DNA of 64,000 nt from Otis tarda (taxonomy: Eukaryota; Chordata; Aves; Otidiformes; Otididae): NCBI GenBank assembly GCA_026413225.1, contig CM048552.1:137157053-137221052 (forward strand), in the 5' to 3' direction. The notes under the pieces are model-generated. The model was given only the letters and a program-made list of their open reading frames with translations. It was not told where the DNA came from and did not search any database. A program made the position numbers and the translations under genes. Every line of letters begins with the position of its first letter. Position 1 is the stretch's first letter. This document shows, piece by piece, positions 38,901 to 53,900 of the stretch.

Positions 38901-41900
38901 GCCATAATGATTAAAATGATACAGCACAATATCAAAGAAAAGCAAATGTAGCAAGATCTCCTCTTTCTCACATGCAACTCAAAAAAAAAAAAAAAAAGAA
39001 AAAAAACAAAACAAAAAAACCACCAACAAAACAACAGCCAAACAACACCACACACAAAATCACACTGGGAATTACAGGCAAAAACAGCACAATAAGTAAT
39101 TTCAGGTTCACTTACAGTGAATTTTTCTGTTGTGCCGCATGAGAAACAAGACAAAACAAAAAGCACACAATGATATATCATCTTTTACATCTACTACAGT
39201 ATTTTGCAAACAAAAGATTATTTAAGCATTAAAGGAAACTTAGCACCTGAAAGATTATTTTAGGATAGAGATGAAGAGATAGTGAAGATATTAAAGCTCA
39301 GCATTTTATTAACATGTTTCCTCCCACTCCCAGCTTTATAAATACGATGGATTTCACCTCTCAGGCATATTCCCTCCATTCACATATGCCAACATATTTC
39401 ACTGCATGTTCCTAAAACAGCCACAGAACAATAAAACAGTAGATCAGCCTGAAGAACTCCTTGAACACGCTTAACTGCTGCTTCGGTGAAAAGTATGTGC
39501 CGTTTATTCAGTGTTAACCCTCCTGGCCCCCAGAATTTGCAAAAATTACCTTACATTTTGTCTAGTGAAGGAACAGGCAAAAGACTTGTCCTAATTAATA
39601 CTTTCTGGGTTTCCAGTATCGCATTACGCTACCAGACCATTGGGTGGCAGCAGCAAAGCACACTGCATAGTACCTTAGCGAAAACCAAAACCCATCCTCA
39701 TCTGTGGGTTTCCGAAGTGCCATATACAAGCTTGATGCTCCATCAAATTCTTCGAGAAAAGAGTACAAAACAAAAATTATTTTGAAACTTCCAACTGCTA
39801 CTTGCCAACAACTGCATTAGAATCTCAAACTCACTAGCTAGTGAGGGTGGAGCTCCAAGTAGTCATGACTCCAGCCAAAAATCAGAACAGTTAAACAAAT
39901 TTTTCTTAAGCAATTGTTTTCAAATTCAAATATTAAAAAAAAAAAAACCTCAAAAAAAGACAGTTGTTACTCCTGGACTAGGAGCTGGAGCAGGACACCG
40001 CAGCAGTGACAGCAGGTAGCACTGGCATATTCTGCCAGAGGTTTTCAGAAAAACATGAGATGTGTAGAAACATGACAGAGAAGAGAGAAAAGGAAAACCA
40101 AAGCAGGAACTTGACCCTCGTCCTATTGCTCCCTAGGCCCTCAGACCAGGTCTTCACTTCTAGGAAACACGTACGAGCTATAAATGAACTACTGACATAG
40201 TTTCGCTTACCACAATGGGTGAAGACATGCTGTGGTCTGATCTGAGGTTTAAAGAAAGCCTCAGGAAGTCTCTTCATGGCACTAATTTAAGCACAAGCTT
40301 ACATGCTGGTCTCTGGAATTCTGTTTATTTTGGTCTGAAAGCTGCAATATGGGCACTAGAAATGTTTACATCTAGTAAATGTAAATTCTGCAGCAGTATC
40401 TTCTGGCCACGCTAGCTGTGTTAAGGAAAGTAGGTGAGTCTAGACTCAAATGCTGTTTGAGCAGTACAGGCTTTTTAGCACAGTGGTGATGTTTTCTCTT
40501 TAAAAATAAAAGGCTGAAAGTTTTTCCTTAGATACTGTCAATGCTTCTTCTCATTATCACTTGAAAATAAGATTTTGGTAAGACAATATGATACATTCTG
40601 GTTGTATTTCACATTACTCCTGATGTCCTCAGTCCTGAATGCAACATACTACACAATGGCTAACACCTTATTCTGATTATAGAAATGAGGTGGGAATTAC
40701 AATCTTTAATATTAAAAATATTCTCTAAAAGCCCTCCTCTACTGGCATGGTTTTATTAGAAATATGAGCAAGGCAACACACAAAAATATCATCATGAAGG
40801 AATACTCTTTCATTTCAACAGCAGTTCTTCATTTGATTAAAACAAGAAAAGAAATTTCTCATGTGCCTGTATGTTCAGGTTTCAAAATTCATGTCTTCGT
40901 TTTGTTTCTTAAAAAGCTTTCTGTTTCCTCTTTTGATCTCTCTGATTTATGTTTCTCAACTGTAGTGCCTCAGAAGCTTCCACCAATACAAGCTAAAGCA
41001 AGTCCATCAACTTCACAGGCAAGCAGGAAAACTCAACAGTACGTGGATGCTTAACTTCTCACACACCCCCTACAAAAGATGTTCCTCGGCTGATGAAGGA
41101 CTGTACTCATGAGCACAGTGCACCATGCACTCATGATCACCATGCCACTGTGGCTTCTGCTCCATCGCAGAACTCAGACATGGGAACTGGGCCTGGGGTG
41201 TGGACAAATTCAGCATGGAGTCAGACAGCCTTCAAGCACTGTTGGCAGCATCACTTCATGCCTGGTTTTGTGTTTGATTTCGGGGTTTTGTTTGCTTGCT
41301 GAGTTGTTTTGGTTTTTTTTTGTGGTTTGACGGGGTTTTTGTTTTCCTATCTCCCCTCGGTTTATGTTGCTTTAAGTTATCTGAATAATGGCAACATAGG
41401 CACAACTGGGGGCCTCTGAAGTAACTAAACCATGCTTCTTTTCTTCCACTAATTCCCAATCCAAGACCAAAATATTTATTACTTGATGCACCACACTCCA
41501 AAGAAAGTCCACATTCCATTCCCTTTCTTCCACCTAGTTCACCACTATTTTAAGATCTATTTATAAGGATTTCTCTACACTTTCACCTCTTTGCCCTAAA
41601 GTTTGGGGGTTTTGGTTATTTTGGTTGGTTGGCTGGTTGAACATTTAACGTCTACCATGTAATTTTTAACTGACAGAAGTAAAATAAGCCAAACTGAGGA
41701 ATAATCTCTACTGTGCTAGTATACTTAGGTCTCTGTCATTTTCTGTGGTAACATGACAAAACAATAATGTCCACAAACTCACCTCCACCAGTTTGGACAG
41801 CAGTCATCTGTGGTCCCATTTCTCGCAGCCCTTCATTGTCCACAGGGTAAGAGGGCATCTGAGATGAACTCATTCCTTGTGTATCATCGTCACCCAATGC

Positions 41901-44900
41901 TGTGGTCTGAGCCCTGAGCATCTCCAGGGCTCCCATACTTGCCATCTCCTCAAAACCTTCTGACATCTGAGCCAAGGGAGAATCTCGAGATGCAGAGAGA
42001 AACGGGGTGTCCAGAGGCGAACTTGGAGGGGACAACGATGACAAGGAGGACCGCGATGACAGGGATGCCAGGGACTGCGGGGTATCCAGAGACCTCCGCT
42101 GCTTATTGAAATTTGAGTGTCCAATGGAGTCGGCGTATGGCACATCCTTTGTAAGAGACTCAAAGGGAATTATGTCAAAGCGTAAATGCTGCCCGTAGTC
42201 TGTAACGCTGTCTGATTTGTCATACTGTGGAAGGCCATAGATGTCCGTAAAGCTGACTGAGCTGAGGGAGCCTCTGCTGGAGGCCAAGGATCCTCGACTT
42301 GAGGCCAGAGATCCCCTGCTGCTGCCAGAGGACATTGTGAGGGTACTAGCCGACAGACTATGGCAGGCAAAGAAAGAGAACACAAAAAAGGCCCTTTCAA
42401 ACATCATCAGAAACACCAGTGCAGACATAAAAATATCAATCCAGATTACACAACCAATTTCACATATATTCAGTACAGTGACATGGAGAGATGATTTGGC
42501 ATTTTAAGGTCTAGTTTGTGTCCCTTGCCCTGGTCTCAAGCATGACCACGACTGGAACAGTGCAAGTGACAACCACATCAGGACCATGTGCCTGAAGACA
42601 AAGTGTCCAACAGGATGAGCCTATTCTTTCCTCCAATGTGTAAGCAGCCATAATTTGTCAAAAAAAAGGCCAGGGCAGGATCTGGATCATTGGACTCTAT
42701 GTAAAGCCAGGGAAGGTAGATTACTGTGATCCAGCCTGAATTTATGTTAATGATGGGTCATAAACCTATCAGGGAGAAGTGAGAAGGGATTTGGAAAGTC
42801 CTGCGAAACTGCTGTGTAAGTCTCACCCTCACAGGTTTTTCCAGAGCAAAATAAAAAGACTTTAGGATGCATCCTACTCCAGTTCCTCTTACCACTCTCA
42901 AGACAGTTAGGGAGAGAAGAAAATAAGTGACAGAGAGAGATGAAGTGAGACACAGCAGGAACTGAACTTTTGATGTCGGCATGGTGTTGAGTTGAGGAAT
43001 TCCCAAGAGCTGCATGCAAAAAGGCAGCTTTGAGTGTGAATATGCAAAACATTCTGGGCTTCTGTGTGGGTCTTAGCACATCCTCATATTTAAAAGGCAA
43101 AATTTTGTCATCTCATCAGGGATCAAAAACCCTTCCTTTGAAGAAGGTATCAGAATATTAAACCTCACAGAACTTAAAAGAATGTTACCTTCCTATTAGT
43201 AAAACTGTAACAATATTACAATGGGCTTTAAGTACATACAGTCTTTTCAGAAAATAAGATAACATACAAAATTCCCAAATACACATAATAATCTAGCCCA
43301 AACAACCATCAACTAATACTATTTATAACACTCCATCCAAATCATCACATTCCATAAACCAAACTGTATGAATTGAGTAAAAAATTCATTTACTTGGCAC
43401 ACATACATAAAAGAGGTAAAGAGGTAAACTTTATTAATATCCTTCTCTGCTGCAGTTCAAAACCTGCTGGTTTTACATAACTCACCTTTTTAACTGGGAG
43501 TGTAAATATGAGGTTAAACGTGTAGCTTCTTCTAGTTGCATAAGCAAACAATTTCTCTTTTCCTGTAACAGTATCCTATAATTAAACAGATACATATTAC
43601 TATTTTTCTTCATTACAGTAGTGCCAATAAGTGCTAGGAGCTTTCCAGGTACAGAAAAATATCACTGTGTTGCAGTTTGGAACATAAAGAGAAGTTTCAC
43701 TGTTTAATGAAAAGTTTTAATTTATGCAGCTCATATGCAGCAATGGAAACTCCAGTAAGAACACAAGAACCAAGACGCCAGCAGCATTCCCAGACAAGAA
43801 AAGTAACTGAGGCACAATGTAAGAGTCATGATGTTGAAAATACATTACAGCAATTAGCAAAGTCATAAAAAGTCCTAGGCAATAACATGAGGGTGTTTTT
43901 TTTCCCTTGCATCAACCTGATTCTGCCAGTAAAATACAGAGAACTACTATGACTTTTGTCACTTTGGCAGGAAAAAAAGAAAAAATATTCCAAATAGCCC
44001 TATTATCCAAGCTAACTAGTCTCAAATTTCAAATTAAGAAAATATTTTTGAGAACTTCTGTTAAGCAGTAAACATAAAACTCAACTTTAAGCTCTAATTC
44101 TAGGTGTTTCAAGTACATTTATATATCATTACACTTAAGCAGGCAATACAGCATTTTCAATACTCAGCTATGACAAAAATCTCCTGCTGCAACTTATTTT
44201 TTGCCCATTCTAATAATAAGCAGCTGAATTACTCAGTACCACTGCCACAACACAAAAGGAATGTACCTATAATGCTGTCAGTCTCACATGTATGAGGTAT
44301 CTTAAATTCTGTATTTTTATATTACTAGAACTTCAAAATCACATTTATTCCTTTCCAGAATAACAAGTACTCCTGATGTTTTATTTTTCCAAGCCCAATC
44401 ATTAAACTTAAAAACAAAATCAGGGTGGTAATCTATTTTAGAGAAAGCAGATGAAACTTATTTGAGTGCTTCAGACCTTCCTCAACTGTGAAGACAGCTG
44501 CTAGAATTCAACACGTTAATGGTCTGGACAGAAAAACATCAACAAAAAGGGAGTCCTTCTGAATAAAACAAAATGGCAGCCTTAGTTTCAATAAATGTTG
44601 GATGGTTAAGATATGAAAAAGAATATGTCTTTGTTAGCAGTAAAAACATACATCTCTCAACTTCCTGACCTCCAACTCCATCAATTCATATGCTGGCAAG
44701 GGGCTGCAGTGCTACGCTCCAGTAACCCCCATCGCCCTCTGAGGAGGCTCTCCCTTCGTTGCAACCTCACAGCAGAAGCTGCACACCAAAGTGCGTGCAA
44801 CGCTGAAGCTTTTCTCTGCTTTCTGTGGACCCCAGACAAGGTTAACCAGGTGGTCCAAGGAAGGCTGCAGCTCAGCTACATAAACTTAACATGATAAAAG

Positions 44901-47900
44901 CACTGCACAAAGAAACTAAAAGAAAAAGGCAAAAAGGATGCAAGAAGTTTAACTGATACAAAAGCTTGCAGGGGAAAGAAGGGGTACTCACACAGTCTAT
45001 TTAAAAAAAACAAACTTAGGAACCTACGTTCTGCAGTCATCAGTACTGTGAGGTAGGCACCTGCGCTAAAGGTAGAAACATAACCTCGACTAAGACTGCC
45101 AGCCAACATTAAGAAAAACAAACAAAAAAATTCCCCTTTGCCAGACAGATTTTAAGTTAGTTCTGATCAGTGCCTTTAAAACTCAGTAACATAACAAAAC
45201 TGATAATTATTCAAAGAGGAAACTTATTTGTATTTCAAAATTACGAAAGTGGCAATAAAAAAGCAGCCAGGAATGGTTTTGGTTATTCCTGAGCCTAAAA
45301 CAAACAAATAAGGCTACTAACAGTTAAGCTTTCCCCCAATTTGTTATACAGAAATAGAGCGCTCTTGAATATTATTCTAACTTCTACTCAACTTTTTGCT
45401 AGCATTTGAAATATCAAATATCACATTGGAACGCCGGTTTCCACAGCATGAACTACATGGAAAAATAGCTTGGCCTTCTTGCCAACATAGTATGCACTAC
45501 CTACCATGAGAGCCCAAAACCAACAAATAAAACTTACTACACTGCAGTGTAAAGTGAACTCCCTTTTCTGTCAGCTTGAACTGGAACCTCAATGTAACAA
45601 TACTGCAAAAATTGCAAAATATGTAACACTGAACTATAGGTTGGCTGTAAATTTTCTGTTTATTGCCTGAAGCAAGCCTTTTCCAAAAAACTGAAGTTCT
45701 CAAAATCTGTACATGGAAGGCACTTCCAAGTATTTTAAAAGTGTCTTAATTATGTAAATATTAACCTTTACACAGATCACATTAAAGCTAGCTTATGTAG
45801 TTTTCCTTCAAGTGTCAAACCTAGGTTTTTGCCACTACTTAAGAGAAACGAGTCTGGGAAACAAGAACAAGTACATTCTTGCTTTCACTGGAAGCAGTCT
45901 GTAGTAACAAGAAGTTGTTAAGAGGTCTTGTCCAAAACCCGGCAACTTTGAAATAAACACAGTTTTTCCATTAATATGTTTTGGAGGTTGTTTGTTTTTA
46001 CATATAACTTGATATTTAATTTAAGTTTTCAAGAATGATTCTGTTCACTACTTTCTCTGAATGTCAGAGTTCAGATCTGCTCCCACTGCTGAGATCATGA
46101 ATTAAAAGGAAAAAATTTATACAAAAGGCAATAAAAATGTAATTATTTAATTTTCATGTTATATGGCAGAAACCAAATATAGGAAAGGATCTTTGCTCTG
46201 ATGCTTTTGGAGATGAATATTACTCCAGCACAAAATAACAGAAAACTCTTTCACTATCCAACTAGTGTTATTCATGTCTACTCTCAGACAATATCACTCA
46301 GACTTTTTCCAATTATCTTTTGTGACTCTGTTATGATCTCCTCTTCCTATTCAGACTTTTTACCTGAAGGAAAGGAAAACTAACTAGTCAACATCACTCT
46401 AAGTCTCCTTCAGAAAACGTCAAGACAGATAGAATTAACTAATGGCAGTCGGGAGCAGTCTCTTCCTCTTTCGAAAGCAAATAGACAGTGAAATTCCTTG
46501 CTCTTCCTTTAGAATCTACCTATATGGATCTTACAGTAGATAAGAAAACAACTGAAGTTCTCAAACCTTTCAGTGGCCCCATGAGCAGATGTTGCTCGAG
46601 CCCGCTGAATTTCATCCTCCAAGCGTCTTTTTTCTTCCTCCAAACGTGCAATGTCTTCTGGGGATCGTCTCTGCTGACTGATGAGCTGCAACTCCTGAAG
46701 GAGAGCCTCCTTCTCTTTGATGAGCTGAAGACGGTCTCTGTCCGCTTCAGCCATTCCTGGCCAAGATTCATTGTCTAGCAAGGCCAGCTGCTGTTGTATA
46801 TTCGAAACTCTTTAAAAGAGGATAAAATACATTTCAAAACTCAGAAATAAAGATGAAGACAATTAAGAGGAAAAACATCAAAAGGTGAAGCCTATTGACT
46901 TCTGTGACTTTTTTCCTTCTAAATTTCAAAATTAGAAAATTTAGAGTAATTTAGAGGAGTTTGGAAGGATTATTTGTTTCTGGGTTTGGGAGTGGTTTTT
47001 TTTGTTTTGTTTTGTTCTGTGTATTTTCAAGACGCTAAAGAACTGAAAGCACTCCTAAGTGTGCAGCTGCCTAAGAATTACAGTGCATTTGTTTATCACA
47101 TGGAAAATATCTGTCTTCATAGCTTTCTCATTTTGTAATATACAAATTCATATTTCAGAGATAGAGTTTGCTGCCTGTACAGCTGATAAAGTTGGTCCTT
47201 TCATTCTTTATTCAGTTTTACAATGAGGGTTGTAGAACACTGGAACAGGTTGCCCAGAGAGGTGGTGGATGCCCCATCCCTGGAAACATTGAAGGCCAGG
47301 TTGGATGAGGCTCTGAGCAACCTGATCTAGTCAGGGATGTCCCTGCTCCTTGCAGGGGGATTGGACTAGATGACCTTTGAAGGTGCCTTCCAACCATAAC
47401 CATTCTATGATTCTATGATTCTTCCACTACCTGATCTTCGCTTGGGATTTCAAAAGTGTAGTGAGAATTTGAAGGGGATATCCTTATCTAGTGATAAGAG
47501 GTCTGTATATTCAGGTCCCACCTCAGTAGAGGAACTGTTCAAAGGGCTGAAAATATGAGGCAGTCCTGACCAACAATTTTAAGAATAAATAAGCTGTCAG
47601 TAAAACAAAAACACAGGTCTGGAAAAAAATATTTACTGCTTATAAAATACAGGTGGCTTTAGATTAATTCATCACCAAATCAAGCCATGAAATAAGCTTT
47701 TTTTTTTTTGTAGCAGGCTTTATAGCCAAAAGTAGCTTCCTATGCTGAACCACTACACGAAACAACAGTTCTATGACTAATTCCACAGTTGATATTTTAA
47801 GAAAACGCTGTTAAAAAAAAAAATTGAACTCTTATAAATATTACGAAGAACTGAAGTTAGAAATTTCATAAATGCTGGCAAAATCAAAAGATATATAAGG

Positions 47901-50900
47901 ATAACAGGGAGAATACTCTTCTACTGCTTGGAATTTATGCCTGTCTTACAATGGGCAACTTAAACACTTTAGAATATTACAGATGCAATGAAAAGTAAAT
48001 AAGATAAAATCTAGCTTTCTGATTTTTTAATATTTGAAACTAAAGAACTGTACAACAGTTAGACAGTTGTACACCTCAGTTTCATCTTCACTTTGAAATT
48101 TAAAGTCCAGTGTAAAAGACTATCATCCTTTAAATAAATAAATAAATTAAAGCACATTTAAAGTCAGCCATAAAAGTGGGATATGTGTTTATTCTTTCAA
48201 TAAGTTTAAGTAATAGTTTTTAAAAAAATATCTAGTAAGAAAGAAAAGATAATAATAAACAAAGCACGGTAAAAGCACTTAACAAGCAAATAGAAGATCC
48301 TCAGTGTGATAATATGTATTTAAAAATAGAATAAAAGGTATAGACATGACAAAGGTATGGTTTTCCCCATCTGAAAACAAAACTTCATGCAATGTTTATT
48401 TCATACTGACATCTGGAAAGTATTTGGCCATCTTATTATCAGGGGAAGGGAAATAAATATCAATGTAAGTCAGTTTGCAATGACTGCATTCATATATGAA
48501 CAGGAATTTTACTGTGAATTTTGTCAAACAGATTTTTTTTTTCCCCCTTAGATTTCATTTACAACAAGTAAAGAACTCGAGTAGTATGTTACATTTTAGT
48601 CTAAAGCAGAGTACTTTATCAAGCCCTTCAATACCATTTCCTTCTTCTTGCATTAACAACCAGCTTCCTGCCAATAGCTACTGAAAGCTCCATTGTGAAT
48701 CAATACATACAGTCTACATATTTCATGCCTCAGCTATTGTGCATGAGTTCCAGATGCAGCTTCCTGAAGAACACCTCACCCATCAACCGAATACCAAGGC
48801 CAGGAAGAGGGAGCAGAGTCAGGACCCCTCCTCTTCCGTCCCCAGGCTGCTATGCTGTTAAAGATTCAATAAACACTCCTGAAGGTGTATACAGCTTGAT
48901 TTTTCAAGTGCTCAGTGCCCAGTGAAACAAATGGGATCTGAAGGTCCTTTCAGCAGAAATACAGAATTGCAGTACAACTGGGTTATTATAGCTTGGCAAG
49001 TGTGCGTGAATCAGATGAGCCCTGGCAATGTATTTGAGTGACCACGGTCGTAGGCTCTTACACATCTTATGGATGAAAGAAGATGAGAGGCGTCTGGTGA
49101 AGACTCTGCGTTTTAGAAGACAGGAGGAAGGACTGACACTCTCCTTCATTTTAACATTCACAATTCTTTTGCTAGCTATTTTTCTAATGCAGGGTGAGCT
49201 GGTTAAGAAGTTGGCCATAGAAGCAAGCAAATGCTAATGCAGGCCACAAGAAAGAGAAGTACAAGCAGGCAAGAGGGGAAGGTAGGATCTCTCCTTTCAG
49301 TGCCAGTTAACCACTGAATCAGCCTCACTGTAGAGTAAAACACCATCCTCAATATAAGAGGTTTTAATTTAGACTCTTAAGCTTGCTGAGAGCACATAAC
49401 TCTCTTTGTTTATGACATTCCAGTTAAAGTTTGGGTTTTTCCCCCTCAATTTCTGTTATAATGATGCTTTGAAAGTAGGAAGTTGTCGTGCAGTAACTGA
49501 ATTATACTGTTATTAAAGGGAAAAGTACTGCTGTGGACAAGGTCTGTACCACTGAAGAGTTCCGAAATCTGATCTTGTCTCTACCTTTTCCGTTTAAACA
49601 AAGAAAAAGCACTTACAAAGCACTACATAATGCAGGAATTTGTTGGGAAGGGAATGTCAGCACCAGTAAGCCAGTTTTCTGCAATTTGCATTTCCTGCAA
49701 ATGAAGCCAAATTTTTGTGGAGTTTTGCTGCTTGCTTTCCACTGAGGACTTCCACGGCAAGTTATTCCAAAAAGCCACAAGTGATAAACTTTTTAAAACT
49801 TATCTCCTCGGTGAGAAAACATCGCTAAGGCTTTTCTGGTGTCACTAACTCAAAGAAAAATATCTGAGGAGTCATGTTCAGTTTAGTAAAAACATAACAA
49901 AAAAAAAATCTTCTTAAGCATGTTCCATAATTGCAATTTGTCTCCTCTCAACACAGGGAGCAATTTGCAATTTGTCTTCCCCAAACACAATAAATGCATA
50001 AATAAGCAATTTCACTGTGTTTGGTCATGTCAAATTTTATAGCTATACCACACCAGTCATTCTCACTGCTGGTATGTTACAAAGAAGTTTTGCATTTTCA
50101 GACTCAGTGCATATATTCACCTACCTTAAACATCCGCTTAAATAAATCAATGACTTTCAATTTAAAGGGAAAAAAATGTATTTAGGATCCTTTATGAAGC
50201 CTCTAGTTTTCAAACACATTTTTCCTTCCTACTGGGTATTTTTTTAAGATACTACTTTTTAAGTGTAGTCACTGTAAAAGAGTACGTTTATCTGGCTTAA
50301 TGCCAGATACTGAGGTCTCTACTGATACAGCAATTGAACATATTCCTGGGGAAAAAACAGTTAATTTTGAGCCACCAACATTCCAGGCATTTTGCCCATT
50401 CCCATCCTTGCATAACAAGTGCTGAGGAGCTTGCATTCCATGCTTGAGTAGGTGGTATCAAATGACTGGTTTCCTAGGTAGGCAAATTGACTTGCTGCTT
50501 ATTTCAGTATTTTAAAATTTCAAATGGAGATGAATATAACAGCTTCTGTTAAGCAGAATAGCAGGAAGGGCACAGATGAGATGACAAAGGTTTAACCTGA
50601 TGATTTAAGTAAACACTGATTCAAAATGGCAAATTTGCCCTGACATGGCCATACTAATGTAGCTAGAATGATGCCTAGCCCAAGATAATGTAGACATAGT
50701 ATGAGAGTGGAGATTAGTACAGCCAGTAGTTTACTAAACAAGTTACATCACGGGGGCAAAAAAGTATGTATTTTCAGAACTTACAGCATATCTGAATTGT
50801 TATATATCTACCCAGAGCCCCCTAGACAAAATAGGGCAGCTTTCTGCCATGGAAAACATCTGGGGAACCTAAACGATTTTGTTAGCGTCTCGAACCTCAT

Positions 50901-53900
50901 TTTCAAGACTGCTATCTGAACCCAGCAGTAATGAAATTATATTGCTGAGCTCGAACACATTTCAGTTTAAGAAGAGGTTATTTTTTAAAATATAACATGA
51001 GATGTGAGATTAAGGTAAAATCATTTTTTGTGAGACGAAAGAGTCTGATTTACAATTACAATTAACTCCATGTTTAGACCATTACTCAGATTATGAACAA
51101 GACACATGTCTTGGGGAGGGAAATACTCCAAAGGAATACAAAGGTCCTAACCCAAGCTCATAAAAGGGACAAATTATGGGTATCCTACAGCTGGCACTTC
51201 CTAACCTACAAGCTCTGGTCTTTGTAGCTTAAACAAGTTTTTCAAACATACTTTGTTTGAATTTTCCACTAAAAAAAGAAAAAAAAAAAAGCAGTACTCC
51301 CCTACACTTAAATGCCCAAACTTCTGGGTGACATATCAGACTATTCTACAGCTGAGGCCTTTGTTACGTGTGGAATGGGAAGATTGGTAGGGACAAAATC
51401 AAGAAAAAAAATCCAGTTATGATTTGGAGCAAAAGGGTAGCTAAGATCACACAAATATGCAGAGATGATCAACATAAATCAGCCCATTTTACACATTTCC
51501 TTAGGCTTATAGTTGGATCCAGTTCTCTGCCATTTCAGGTAACGGAACTTCTTCCATGTGCAATACCCAGAGGAGGTGGCTGTGGGACTGAAGACACATA
51601 ATGAAGGGTGTAAGAACTCAATCATTTCTGGTATTTACAGACCCTCTTGAGAGTGAATTATGATTTATATCCAAAGAGGGGAAGGCTAGAGAAAGGGGAA
51701 GAAAGAAATGGAAAGAACAAGAAGCTAGGGAACTCAGCCAAATGCTCACAAAATTTCTCCACTCTGTCTACTTTGGCTATTCCCCGCAAGTATGTGCCAC
51801 TGCGGCTTTGGCGGACAACACGAGTACACTCTGTAGAATATCCAGCCTCCTTGGCAGCCTGATTCAGTAACAAGGAGGTCTTAAATTGGCTTAAGGCACT
51901 CATGAAACCTTTAGAGTCCACTGGCATTTTGCAAATAAAATTAGCTATTCACCTTTCGGAAAACTGCAAAGTCTGCTAAAATCAATGGAAGACAGGAATT
52001 AGTATTTTCCCCAGTTCACAAGTAAACCGGTATAATGCAAACTCTAAAGAAAGTTTAAGAGCATGGCTCAGCTCCCCTTATAATCTAAAGTTTTACGTTT
52101 AAAAACTGACACCGGGAGATTTAGGTTTAACTGACATGCGTGAGCCAGATATTTATGTGATACGAGATAAATTACTTCATCCCTAAATCAGATTTTCCGA
52201 TTAGTTTAGCAGAATGAAGCATACAAATCCACTGAACTTCACTAGAAATTAGGTAGTTACACCCTGAAACCTGTCTACACAAGATGGATTTTATAAGGTA
52301 AATACTTGACTATGTTATTGTATCAGTACTGGAATGTTGCTATCAATATCCAACCAACACGCATATTTTAAGTACAAGCACAAACTGCACTGACATACTT
52401 CTGCTTGTGCTAGTACTTTTAAAAGGCGAACTGAAAATGAATTTCAGTAATGAGACAAGTTTGCAACGAAGTAACTACTCAGCAACTATACTGAAAAGAA
52501 AGACATAACATTCTTAAAGGGAACGTGGAATTATTAAGCATAGCTGAGAAGGAGGCTTTTTCAAGGTTAAAAAAAATAAATAAACAAATCTGTTGACAGC
52601 CACTGTATGATATAAACAACTGAAATGAAAAATAACATCTTTGAATTTAAATTTGCGGAAAACAAATAAATTACTGCTCTTGCACTCAAACTAGATAAGC
52701 TGGTTGAAGATGCTTGGATACATTAGTTTATTAAAGTCAGCTACCATCAGATTGGATCACAAAAAAAAAAAAATCACAGTTAAAAATTTTGGTGCTTCTT
52801 ATTGGAGGCATCATTTTTCATCTATTGATTAACAACACACTTCACAGGATACGAGGCACTGTGGCAATGACATTTCAGGATCATTTGCTAATATACTTCA
52901 TGTAGTTATTATATTGAACTGTACAACCTAAGAATTATCAAAGAAAAACAATTTGCTTTTGATTTGTCTGTCTGTGAAACAGTCTATTCAGAAGAGTGCT
53001 CAAGGGGTACACTTTCCAGTGTGCAAATGCTTTCATGAGAGGTGGTCTCACTGAAATAGCAACTGAAACTAAGAATGGTATTTATCCAGGCAGCTTGGGG
53101 CTGTCTGTTCAAAAAGACCGTCTGCCCTCCCTCCTGCTTCTCTGGAGGGCCACACTGACAGATCTGACAGAAAAAAAACTTCATGGAAATAAGGTAGAGT
53201 TTATTTTAAAATAACAGGGGAGAAGAGTCAAGAGCAGAAGAAAAATGACTGAACCCCTCTTCAGCATGACTGGCAAATTAAAAAGTAGAATTTACACGCC
53301 TCCTCCCAGAGCCTGGATCAGACACAGGAGAGAGGACCTCTTCCCTAGTGTGCTGAAGATGTCAGAATCCACAGCTCACAACATCTGAAATACCCATGGG
53401 AAAAATTAAATTGCAAATTAACCAACTTCCTTCCAGTGGGAAACTGAAAGGAAAAAAATAAACCATAAACCTATGTGAATGTCTTAATTTATGCAAAGGG
53501 CAAACTGCTCAGTAGTTAAGAGAGACTTCTGAAGGAGGAATTAAAATCAAATTATCTTTTATGAGAGAGGAGAGATATTTTGCGAGTATAAGCCAACTTT
53601 TCTACTATCACTGGGTCTCATCTCCTGAGTTACTCCAGACAGTTGATTAAGAAATCCCAACACTGCATTTCCTTTCTAAGACAGCATACACAGAGAACAT
53701 ATTCTTATTTTTAAAAACTTCTTTACTTCATATGGCAAATATTCTGCTCGTATCTAGAGCTGTATGATCTTTTGGCACATGAGTGACTAAAATGCAACAC
53801 ACTGCCTCTCAGTTTGTGGGGCTTTTTTTCCTGCTCTCCTTTAAGGGAAAAGACTTAATTTTCTCCTACAGTGTATATTAAAAGTCTCCCCTTAAAACTT

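Noticed and set aside
41736-42428. 230-residue single-exon protein
   Set aside because: The centre is the large WWC3 exon (41783-42357); both ends are intron read-through beyond clear splice sites.
46808-46811. Second AG of AAAGAG as an alternative acceptor for the coiled-coil exon
   Set aside because: It would shift the frame by two and destroy the otherwise perfect coil; only the upstream AG fits.
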